A DNA stretch of 64,000 bases, from positions 72,387-136,386 of IMG/VR virus record IMGVR_UViG_3300047554_000527. One strand, given 5' to 3'. The position numbers and the translations under genes are program-made. This DNA is from a virus. Positions 59,330-64,000 of this stretch are shown here, piece after piece (positions within the stretch are counted from its first letter, which is position 1; the number at the start of each line of letters is the position of its first letter). Under the pieces are notes generated by a model, which did not search any database, was not told the origin of the DNA, and worked only from the letters and a program-made list of their open reading frames with translations.

Positions 59330-59835
59330 CTTGGCATGTTCTCCGGTAGAGTATAGCCCTGGGCTGTTTCTACTTCTCTAGTAATAGTGTTGATCACATT
59401 GCCAATAGTGCCCGATACTTCCACAAATCTGCGATAGTTGTCCTCACTGAGTAGTACAGCCTTGGACATGGTGTCTCGGCCAACCCTGCCCGTAGTCATG
59501 AGATCTACCACAGCTTCACGACCCAGACGTTCGACCCAGTACTGTTCTTCACCCGCTTCAAACTGCTCTAGTTGTTGGGCCAGTTCTTCGGCTGTCCATT
59601 GATCTAGCCACTGATCTACCTGTTGCTGTTCGGCAATGAGGTTACTGCGTAGGCTGTCTTCTTGTACAGGAAGACGGCTCAGTTGATCTTCTAGTGTGCG
59701 ACGTTTGCATAGCATGTCATGTACAGCCCTGGGTTGATGCTCTCCATAGGCCTCTAGTACAAAATTCTTAAATTCCCAAGCACTTTGGTATTCGCAGTGC
59801 CCATCTAGTAATTGTCTAACCTTTGCGATATCCAT
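59326..59835 (-). CDS. hypothetical helical protein
   Basis: 169 residues, Gln/Glu/Leu-rich and helical (LRSNLIAEQQQVDQWLDQWTAEELAQQLEQFEAG). C-terminus shorter helices, ends TLPENMPR. Coupled to the GT2-like gene. Function unknown. Confidence 0.65.
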   Translation of the reverse strand: MDIAKVRQLLDGHCEYQSAWEFKNFVLEAYGEHQPRAVHDMLCKRRTLEDQLSRLPVQEDSLRSNLIAEQQQVDQWLDQWTAEELAQQLEQFEAGEEQYWVERLGREAVVDLMTTGRVGRDTMSKAVLLSEDNYRRFVEVSGTIGNVINTITREVETAQGYTLPENMPR

Positions 59836-59892
59836 TGATATAACTCCTTTGGTGTATTTAACACCCTATATAACAGAAGTTACTGGTTTTGA

Positions 59893-60081
59893 TCAGTAGG
59901 TATATGGATAGTAGCGTCCCGCAAAGGAACTGCTCAATTGTACGTTACTGGCGCCGCCACCGTAGTAGGTCCAGCAGGGTGAGTATAAGCCCACTTGGGT
60001 GCCCAGGCCGTAGCTGTATAGAGCTCGAGCTACCCTACCCAGCTCAGTAGTGCTACCAGTACCTGAAAAGAAGCCTGCCAT
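59893..60081 (-). CDS. small Gly/Tyr-rich virion-type protein
   Basis: 62 residues: SGTGSTTELGRVARALYSYGLGTQVGLYSP, then YYGGGASNVQ and a Tyr-rich end. Preceded by GGAGATTAAAATAAC and, 15-25 bases further, by GGCTAAATATAG, a degenerate late octamer. Probably structural. Confidence 0.6.
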   Translation of the reverse strand: MAGFFSGTGSTTELGRVARALYSYGLGTQVGLYSPCWTYYGGGASNVQLSSSFAGRYYPYTY

Positions 60082-60109
60082 GTTATTTTAATCTCCGCTA
60101 TATTTAGCC

Positions 60110-60117
60110 TATAAATA
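60110..60117 (+). promoter_or_regulatory. T4-type late promoter TATAAATA, leaderless position
   Basis: An exact TATAAATA ends five bases before ATG 60123, so a T4-type late transcript would start at or next to the initiation codon. No Shine-Dalgarno lies in between. Confidence 0.6.
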
Positions 60118-60122
60118 TTCTC

Positions 60123-60278
60123 ATGAACACCACCGATACCCTACACATGTTACGGGCCAACTTGGCCGAGCTACAGACTGCTTATAATCAAGAGCCCAGC
60201 CCAGAATTGTTGGCCAACATATTTCAGCTACAGGTAGCAGTTCAAGAGCTAGAAGCGTCAGCAGCCTCTTCTAGTTGA
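60123..60278 (+). CDS. 51-residue helical protein
   Basis: A charged helix pair (LHMLRANLAELQTAYNQEPSP, NIFQLQVAVQELEAS), then ASAASSS. It overlaps the 3' end of the convergent HAD gene by 37 bases. A late TATAAATA directly precedes the start. No family recognised. Confidence 0.6.
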   Translation: MNTTDTLHMLRANLAELQTAYNQEPSPELLANIFQLQVAVQELEASAASSS

Positions 60279-60961
60279 GGAACATACAGCTCAGCTAAAA
60301 TCCTGCGGGTATCTTCCCACGATGTAACTGCATGTACCCTATGGGCTCGCTGGGCCAAACTCCAATCGTTACCACCCTGTTCTGTCCGGTCCCCGAAGAA
60401 CACTATGTTGTCAATACTGTCGGCAATCTGTGCTTTGTCCCAACCCCGAGGGTAAATGTCAATGCCCGTAGCCCCTGCAACAGTAGCGGATAATTCTGGG
60501 TATTCCATCTCGATCAACAGGGCCAACTTACGGCGCTCTTGATTACTTCTATCCCAAGCTTCATATAGCCCACGCTGTTCTACCCCAGCACCACGCCCTA
60601 GAGTACTGAAATTAACCAAACCCCCACGGCTTTCAATGTGCTGACCAGTCTTGATGGGCCAAGTGCTGGCGGCTAACAGACCCTTCAAATAGCCCTCTTG
60701 TTCGGGTGTAAGAGCCCAATCACGTGACTGCTCCAGCACACCCTGACGATAGAAATAGTTGCCCGCACAGTTATAAACTCCCGTGACAAACTCAGCAAGA
60801 TCCCGGCCCACTTGTTCAACAGTTTTGGGATAATCAGAACCCGTGATCAAATAGACAGGTTTATGCTCCGCCCAGGACTTAAACCACGCCTTGAATTCCG
60901 GGTCCATAAGCCCGCGACTAGGTGTCAGTGTGCCATCTACATCAAATACAAAATTATACAT
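60242..60961 (-). CDS. HAD-superfamily phosphatase, phosphomannomutase/sucrose-phosphatase-like
   Basis: 239 residues from ATG 60959-60961; the longer frame is rejected because it would fuse a hydrophobic stretch to the HAD start. Motif I FVFDVDGTLTPS (nucleophile Asp7, acid Asp9), motif II VYLITGSDY, and motif IV FFGDRTEQGGND are present, with an alpha/beta cap between. It is close in order to the eukaryotic-type phosphomannomutase and Cof-like group. Sugar-phosphate hydrolysis or isomerisation would fit with the glycosyltransferases. Confidence 0.88.
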   Translation of the reverse strand: MYNFVFDVDGTLTPSRGLMDPEFKAWFKSWAEHKPVYLITGSDYPKTVEQVGRDLAEFVTGVYNCAGNYFYRQGVLEQSRDWALTPEQEGYLKGLLAASTWPIKTGQHIESRGGLVNFSTLGRGAGVEQRGLYEAWDRSNQERRKLALLIEMEYPELSATVAGATGIDIYPRGWDKAQIADSIDNIVFFGDRTEQGGNDWSLAQRAHRVHAVTSWEDTRRILAELYVPQLEEAADASSS

Positions 60962-60990
60962 ATCAACAACTCCAATCGCATACTTATACA

Positions 60991-60998
60991 GATAAATA
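60991..60998 (+). promoter_or_regulatory. late-type octamer GATAAATA before ATG
   Basis: GATAAATA ends four bases before ATG 61003, again without room for a Shine-Dalgarno. Confidence 0.45.
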
Positions 60999-61002
60999 CC
61001 CC

Positions 61003-61200
61003 ATGCATAAAAAACAGTTAGAACAAGCCCTACTGCAATGGAGCGCAAGAGAAACGGAAAACAGCCGTTTTGCCCGCCACGATGTCTCTACCCGTCGTGC
61101 TCATCAATTGGGTCTAATCCTGGGACTGTTATCAAGTGTATGTGAGCACGACTTTTATGCGAAAAATCTAGTGTTGAAGAAGCTATGTTTAAAAGACTGA
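61003..61200 (+). CDS. 65-residue helical protein
   Basis: Starts at ATG 61003; the 27 upstream codons lack an initiation signal. Charged helix (KKQLEQALLQWSARETENSRFARHD), then LGLILGLLSSVCEHDF and a basic end. Unknown function. Confidence 0.6.
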   Translation: MHKKQLEQALLQWSARETENSRFARHDVSTRRAHQLGLILGLLSSVCEHDFYAKNLVLKKLCLKD

Positions 61201-61349
61201 TGTCCCTAATAGATCCCGAGACTAATCCCATAGCGTTCAATGTATATCACATATTATGGATATTCCTAATAGTAGCGGCCTGTTACTATCTACACTTATA
61301 CAGCTTACCTCTACTGATCATAGTAGCAGCCATATCAAGCGAATTCTAA
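61185..61349 (+). CDS. 54-residue membrane protein with two hydrophobic helices
   Basis: Starts 16 bases inside the preceding gene (RBS-like GAAGAAG). MFKRLMSLIDPETNPIAFNV is followed by ILWIFLIVAACYYLHLY and LPLLIIVAAISS, two short hydrophobic helices: holin-like or another small membrane peptide. Seven of its eight Ile codons are ATA, the codon read by the phage tRNA-Ile(CAU). Confidence 0.6.
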   Translation: MFKRLMSLIDPETNPIAFNVYHILWIFLIVAACYYLHLYSLPLLIIVAAISSEF

Positions 61350-61354
61350 ACAAC

Positions 61355-61364
61355 TGTATATACA
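61355..61364. repeat. palindrome TGTATATACA, copy 1
   Basis: Self-complementary 10-mer; copies also at 61536-61545 and 61955-61964, with half copies near 61398, 61421 and 61443. Likely a regulator-binding site. Confidence 0.55.
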
Positions 61365-61451
61365 CAAGTGTATAAGCGATGAGATTGTATAGCTCTCAGT
61401 CTGCTCACTGTATATTAAACAACTGTATAAGCAATAGCATAGTGTATATAA

Positions 61452-61466
61452 GACCCCGTTGTAAAG
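61452..61466 (+). repeat. GACCCCGTTGTAAAG element, copy 1
   Basis: This 15-mer recurs exactly at 61967-61981 and as GACCCCGTTGTA at 61777-61788; a diverged copy lies inside the gene at 62380-62390. Copies 1, 3 and 4 follow a GTGTATA or CTGTATA element by 3-7 bases. Confidence 0.6.
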
Positions 61467-61490
61467 AGTCAAGAAGCTCAAATTCTACGG

Positions 61491-61507
61491 TAAATTTACT
61501 TTGGTAT
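61491..61507. repeat. 17-bp iteron, copy 1
   Basis: TAAATTTACTTTGGTAT, repeated exactly at 61514-61530 with a 23-bp period, about two helical turns. Confidence 0.75.
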
Positions 61508-61513
61508 AGGGTC

Positions 61514-61530
61514 TAAATTTACTTTGGTAT
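61514..61530. repeat. 17-bp iteron, copy 2
   Basis: Exact copy of 61491-61507. Confidence 0.75.
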
Positions 61531-61535
61531 TATCT

Positions 61536-61545
61536 TGTATATACA
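61536..61545. repeat. palindrome TGTATATACA, copy 2
   Basis: Second exact copy of the 10-bp palindrome, six bases after the second iteron. Confidence 0.55.
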
Positions 61546-61763
61546 GTGGGGGTACCGTAAGAGGGCGGTGGGATATGGTGAAATATGGTTGGCACCATTC
61601 TAGCATAGTGTCTCATCACTGTCACCATAATTTCTACTATACACTACAGTTTTCAGCGTAGAAACAACACTTTTTGGACGATTTTCTGCCAAAAACCCAG
61701 TCAAATCCCACCGAATCACCACCGATTCTTGACGGTTTTGTCACGGTTTTGCCACACATTTGA

Positions 61764-61792
61764 TTGACAAAACCACGACCCCGTTGTATAAT
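61764..61792 (+). promoter_or_regulatory. consensus sigma-70 promoter
   Basis: TTGACA (61764-61769), 17 bases, TATAAT (61787-61792), 36 bases before ATG 61828. The GACCCCGTTGTA repeat fills the spacer and overlaps the -10 box, so a protein bound there would block or alter the promoter. Confidence 0.88.
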
Positions 61793-61827
61793 ATTGCTTA
61801 TACACTAAGTAGAGTTGAAAGGTTTAT

Positions 61828-61953
61828 ATGGGGCGCATACTAAAGAGTTTCTTCATTGGCTTCTTTGCAGTGTTCTTCTACAAGAGCTATCAGTATAAGC
61901 AGCGTGATCGTGATCGCATGTTAGCTGAGATCGCACGTAACACTAGAAAGTAA
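61828..61953 (+). CDS. 41-residue membrane-anchored peptide
   Basis: RBS GAAAGG. MGRILKSFFIGFFAVFFY is a short hydrophobic helix with a basic start, followed by a strongly charged tail (KQRDRDRMLAEIARNTRK). It is the first gene of the early unit; the palindrome TGTATATACA and a GACCCCGTTGTAAAG element follow its stop. No family recognised; small inner-membrane effectors are common here in T4-type phages. Confidence 0.7.
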   Translation: MGRILKSFFIGFFAVFFYKSYQYKQRDRDRMLAEIARNTRK

Positions 61954-61954
61954 C

Positions 61955-61964
61955 TGTATATACA
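61955..61964. repeat. palindrome TGTATATACA, copy 3
   Basis: Third exact copy, in the gap between the 41-residue gene and the GT-B-like gene. Confidence 0.55.
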
Positions 61965-61966
61965 GT

Positions 61967-61981
61967 GACCCCGTTGTAAAG
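61967..61981 (+). repeat. GACCCCGTTGTAAAG element, copy 3
   Basis: Exact 15-bp copy of 61452-61466. Its last bases AAAG are part of the ribosome site of the gene starting at 61987. Confidence 0.6.
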
Positions 61982-61986
61982 GATAT

Positions 61987-62730
61987 ATGACTAGAAGGAT
62001 AGGTATTATACAGAGTCGTGGATTGGGCGATCTGATCATTGCTCTGCCCATTGCACTGCACTATAAGGAGGCTGGATACGATGAGATTCTCTGGCCCATT
62101 TGTGAAGAGTTTATTAGCACAATGCGTAAGTGTGCTCCTTGGGTAGAATGGATCCCGTTAAAGACTACTCGTGATGGGTCGTTCTTTTACTTCCATGCAC
62201 TCAATAACTTGAAGTATAGGGACTGCGAGGACATCATATGCTTGTATCAGTTCCTAAGCAATATGCCCGAACTAAGTGATCCGGATCTGTTCCCAATATT
62301 AAAGTTCGATCAATACAAGTATGCAGTGGCGGGAGTGCCATTTAAGAACAAACAACGGTTGACTGAGTGTATAACTCGTGACCCCGTTGCAGAAGATAGG
62401 GTGTATAAGCAGGTTGTTACTGGGGACAAGTATATAGTAGTACATGATCAAGGGTCGGATGTACGTGTAGATCTAGACTGGAGTGAAGCTGAAGCTGCTG
62501 GTTATCAAGTGGTAAAGATCCGGGAAGGTGTTAGTGATAATGCATTAGACTGGCTTAAAGTACTAGAGGGCGCGGAGTCACTGTATCTAATTGATAGCTG
62601 CTACAGCAACCTAGTGGATGGCCTGGACATGCATAGGGACAAGTGGTTTATCCGCCGTAGTAAGATGGATCTAACGCCCGTACTGCTGTCAGACTGGAAC
62701 TACTTTCCGCTTGCTAGCATAGGCAAGTGA
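61987..62730 (+). CDS. GT-B/heptosyltransferase-like (GT9-type) protein
   Basis: 247 residues. IGIIQSRGLGDLIIALPIALHYKEAGYDEI at the start matches the glycine-rich first strand-helix of GT9 heptosyltransferases; later DKYIVVHDQGSDVRVD and LEGAESLYLIDSCYSNLVDGL resemble the donor-binding C-terminal lobe. It is shorter than bacterial enzymes (about 340), so it may be a reduced form. It could modify host LPS early in infection. A diverged GACCCCGTTG element lies inside. Confidence 0.65.
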   Translation: MTRRIGIIQSRGLGDLIIALPIALHYKEAGYDEILWPICEEFISTMRKCAPWVEWIPLKTTRDGSFFYFHALNNLKYRDCEDIICLYQFLSNMPELSDPDLFPILKFDQYKYAVAGVPFKNKQRLTECITRDPVAEDRVYKQVVTGDKYIVVHDQGSDVRVDLDWSEAEAAGYQVVKIREGVSDNALDWLKVLEGAESLYLIDSCYSNLVDGLDMHRDKWFIRRSKMDLTPVLLSDWNYFPLASIGK

Positions 62731-62751
62731 CTGTATAATATTAGTTGAGAG

Positions 62752-62827
62752 GGGCCTATAGCTCAGCGGTGAGAGCAGAGGACTCATAATCCTTTGGTCG
62801 TGTGTTCGAATCACACTGGGCCCACCA
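62752..62827 (+). tRNA. tRNA-Ile(CAU), AUA-decoding
   Basis: 76 bases including an encoded CCA. The acceptor stem GGGCCTA/TGGGCCC is 7 bp (one T-G), and the T arm GTGTGTTCGAATCACAC is perfect. Anticodon loop CTCATAA gives anticodon CAU (62785-62787). Loop and neighbourhood (GACTCATAATC, then TTGGTCG) are those of tRNA-Ile2, in which host TilS converts C34 to lysidine so that it reads AUA; methionine tRNAs lack this set. Confidence 0.9.
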
Positions 62828-62839
62828 ATTTAAACCCTA

Positions 62840-63079
62840 GAAGAACAGGATATATCAGCTGGGCTGACAGCAGGGGCTTGCCGCCCGAGAGCTGTAAAGA
62901 AGGCTGTGAAGTAGTTGTCATAGACCACTGTAACTGTTCAGAATCCAGGACCTAATTCGGCAAGAGGTTAGGGCTCGCGGGCTGATACCCTGCAGGAACA
63001 ACTGGATGGGGCGTGTGTGGGAGACCTGCCCAGCACACGACTGAGAAACCCTAAGACCCTTGTGGTTTTAGGGTCTTTT
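62840..63079 (+). ncRNA. candidate structured non-coding RNA with own terminator
   Basis: About 240 bases without ORF directly after the tRNA, G/C-richer than the surroundings. Stems: CAGCT/AGCTG enclosing GGGC/GCCC (62856-62894), CCTAA/TTAGG (62951-62972), GTGTG-GGG/CCC-CACAC (63013-63038), then a terminator (63053-63079). The density of stems and the absence of a gene point to a functional RNA, possibly co-transcribed with the tRNA. No known family is recognised (not 6S, RNase P or a group I intron). Confidence 0.5.
63053..63079 (+). terminator. Rho-independent terminator
   Basis: AAGACCC...GGGTCTT stem followed by TTC, two bases before the -35 box of the next promoter. Confidence 0.75.
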
Positions 63080-63080
63080 C

Positions 63081-63109
63081 TTGACGGCCGGCTCAGTTTG
63101 CGTTATAAT
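63081..63109 (+). promoter_or_regulatory. sigma-70 promoter
   Basis: TTGACG (63081-63086), 17 bases, TATAAT (63104-63109), 20 bases before ATG 63130. Confidence 0.85.
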
Positions 63110-63129
63110 ACAGTTTTAAGGGAGCTAGA

Positions 63130-63270
63130 ATGCAAGACCAATACAAACTGCAAATCGACAAAGCCTTGTTACAATTACAAGCATTAATAGACCAGGAGTT
63201 CGAGGAAAACGAAAGCATACAAAATGCTTTTAACGCACTTGCCTGCGCTCTAGACGAAGAAATGTTGTAA
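63130..63270 (+). CDS. 46-residue acidic helical protein
   Basis: RBS GGGAG. The sequence is a helix rich in Gln/Leu/Glu (KLQIDKALLQLQALIDQEFEEN) followed by IQNAFNALACALDEEML. Single-gene unit between a sigma-70 promoter and a terminator. Small acidic early proteins of phages often bind host proteins; nothing specific is recognised. Confidence 0.7.
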   Translation: MQDQYKLQIDKALLQLQALIDQEFEENESIQNAFNALACALDEEML

Positions 63271-63279
63271 AAATACAAC

Positions 63280-63303
63280 GACCCTACAGACTGTAGGGTT
63301 TTG
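63280..63303 (+). terminator. Rho-independent terminator
   Basis: CCCTACAGACTGTAGGG stem followed by TTTT, ten bases after the 46-residue gene, immediately before the next promoter. Confidence 0.85.
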
Positions 63304-63304
63304 C

Positions 63305-63333
63305 TTGACCTTGTGGTAAAACCTTGCTATAAT
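63305..63333 (+). promoter_or_regulatory. sigma-70 promoter giving a leaderless mRNA
   Basis: TTGACC (63305-63310), 17 bases, TATAAT (63328-63333). The ATG is at 63340, i.e. about where transcription should start. Confidence 0.85.
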
Positions 63334-63339
63334 ACACAC

Positions 63340-63678
63340 ATGACAGCAACAAACACACATCGTAAAAAGCGCACTGACCGCACTCATGTGGTCTATGAGC
63401 TGAACGTCATGGGCTTGACCTATGTAGGCGTTACTGCAAAGACAGAAAGCACTGCATTGAAGTCGGCAAAGACACGAGCTGCCAAGCACTTTTATCGTGC
63501 TAAGACAGAAGGCAAGAACTGGCTATTGTGCGAAGCTCTGCGTGAGCTCAACGACAAGAGCGAGATTGTTGTTCGTGTTTTGGCCGTAGTGCGTGGCAAA
63601 GCAGAAGGTCATGCGCTAGAAGTACAAATCCGCCGCGAGCTTGAGCCCGCATTGAACACTGACTGCCGAGGAGACTGA
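63340..63678 (+). CDS. GIY-YIG-like endonuclease domain protein
   Basis: 112 residues from ATG 63340; an upstream TTG in frame is rejected because the promoter lies within that stretch. The GIY-YIG layout is seen as VVYELN...TYVGVT (Tyr19, Tyr28-Val-Gly30), Arg45 in the following helix, Glu94 (HALEVQI) as metal-binding residue and Asn106 (PALNTD). The tyrosine motif is loose (VYE..., TYVG), so activity is not certain. Possibly a homing or host-DNA nuclease in the early region. Confidence 0.75.
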   Translation: MTATNTHRKKRTDRTHVVYELNVMGLTYVGVTAKTESTALKSAKTRAAKHFYRAKTEGKNWLLCEALRELNDKSEIVVRVLAVVRGKAEGHALEVQIRRELEPALNTDCRGD

Positions 63679-63679
63679 C

Positions 63680-63955
63680 ATGGTTGATAGAACACGACAT
63701 ACCGCATACGTTTGGAAAACAGATCGTCGTTGCAAGACTGGCGAGCGACTGGTATCCACTACAGTATGGGAAGGCCGGGATGCACTCACAGTGATCCGAG
63801 AAGTAGAGGCTGTTTGGCCTGCGAGCCAGTTCCGTGTTGAGGTTGTGCCTACGACCAAGTGGGTAAAGAACTTGATGACCGGGCAAATGGTTGAGATCGC
63901 ACACGACACGCCTCGTTCGTGCGATCCTAGCTCGGAACTCTACTGGTCTATGTAA
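63680..63955 (+). CDS. hypothetical early protein
   Basis: 91 residues, one base after the previous gene and behind GAGGAGAC. Two-strand/helix pattern (RHTAYVWKTDRRCKTGERLVSTTVW, ALTVIREVEAVWPASQFRVEVVPTTKWV). No family recognised; co-transcribed with the GIY-YIG-like gene. Confidence 0.7.
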   Translation: MVDRTRHTAYVWKTDRRCKTGERLVSTTVWEGRDALTVIREVEAVWPASQFRVEVVPTTKWVKNLMTGQMVEIAHDTPRSCDPSSELYWSM

Positions 63956-63981
63956 AGACCCTAAGACTTGACAGGTCTTTG
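63955..63981 (+). terminator. Rho-independent terminator overlapping a promoter
   Basis: AAAGACC...GGTCTTT stem followed by GGTTTT, starting at the stop codon of the preceding gene. The -35 box of the next promoter is in its loop. Confidence 0.65.
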
Positions 63982-63996
63982 GTTTTACCGTATAAT
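63968..63996 (+). promoter_or_regulatory. perfect consensus sigma-70 promoter
   Basis: TTGACA (63968-63973), 17 bases, TATAAT (63991-63996). It drives a gene beyond the window's right edge. Confidence 0.85.
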
Positions 63997-64000
63997 TAAG

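Larger units (their letters stand above)
61350..61827. promoter_or_regulatory. repeat-rich intergenic control region, possible early-promoter hub or origin
   Basis: No credible ORF in 478 bases. It contains two 17-bp direct repeats TAAATTTACTTTGGTAT, two copies of the palindrome TGTATATACA and several half copies, an inverted repeat TATACAC-N2-GTGTATA (61359-61374), copies of GACCCCGTTGTA, tandem ACGGTTTTG, and a perfect sigma-70 promoter at its right end. It separates minus-strand late/structural genes from plus-strand early genes. A replication origin cannot be proved without a skew or transcription map. Confidence 0.6.

Noticed and set aside
61350-61970. TGTATATACA palindromes as LexA boxes
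   Set aside because: The LexA pattern needs CTG-N10-CAG; these are shorter palindromes, so another regulator is more likely.
62752-62827. tRNA with CAU anticodon as a methionine tRNA
   Set aside because: The CTCATAA loop, acceptor stem and variable region match tRNA-Ile2 rather than elongator or initiator tRNA-Met.
63301-63339. TTG start at 63301 for the GIY-YIG-like protein
   Set aside because: The -35 and -10 boxes of its promoter lie inside this stretch, so the start must be ATG 63340.

Overview
The window is part of a large tailed-phage genome, most likely a T4-type myovirus with many accessory genes infecting a freshwater-type betaproteobacterium of the Burkholderiales. Phage origin is shown by tail-fibre genes, a PAAR-like/peptidase spike protein, collagen-like and beta-propeller adhesins, phage-type nucleotide genes (nrdA, nrdB, glutaredoxin, thyX, dCMP deaminase), an ATP-dependent DNA ligase, T4-late-type TATAAATA octamers and tightly overlapping genes. 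No terminase, capsid, sheath or DNA polymerase gene is seen, so the genome extends beyond both ends. The host is inferred from a circularly permuted two-piece tmRNA with an ANDExxALAA-type tag, a Bug/TctC-family binding protein and near-perfect sigma-70 promoters.

Layout. 0-1.1 kb: a small outer-membrane barrel and the permuted tmRNA, whose 90-nt spacer holds a hydrophobic 24-codon ORF. 1.1-9.4 kb (minus): desaturase, dCMP deaminase, spike/peptidase, thyX, glutaredoxin, then nrdB-iscU-erpA-nrdA. 9.5-17.9 kb (minus): a beta-helix fibre, a PD-(D/E)XK nuclease, probable internal-head proteins and a holin-like protein. 18-19.5 kb (plus): a small operon with a GNAT enzyme. 19.6-35.1 kb (minus): a second desaturase, a secreted nuclease and a long run of fibre/adhesin genes. 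35.2-36 kb (plus): zinc-ribbon and HNH proteins. 36-39.5 kb (minus): IF-1, small genes, DNA ligase and a SWIM protein. 39.6-43.8 kb (minus): Bug protein and a GNAT/PP-loop cassette. 43.9-44.5 kb (plus): IscA and acyl carrier protein. 44.5-60 kb (minus): lysis enzyme, then an island of 2OG oxygenases, two radical SAM proteins, several glycosyltransferases, sulfotransferase-like and methyltransferase-like genes, then structural genes. 60-64 kb: switch to plus-strand early genes behind a repeat-rich 480-bp control region, with a tRNA-Ile(CAU), a candidate structured RNA and terminator-promoter cassettes.

Together the genes suggest a phage that makes its own dNTPs and helps metallate iron proteins (NrdAB, IscU, ErpA, IscA), adjusts host translation (tmRNA, IF-1, tRNA-Ile), alters host lipids (two desaturases, ACP), changes host uptake and surface (Bug protein, outer-membrane barrel), and carries a biosynthetic island of unknown product. 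The strongest candidates for something undescribed are the ORF inside the tmRNA spacer, the nrdA-erpA-iscU-nrdB arrangement, and the radical-SAM/glycosyltransferase/oxygenase island.
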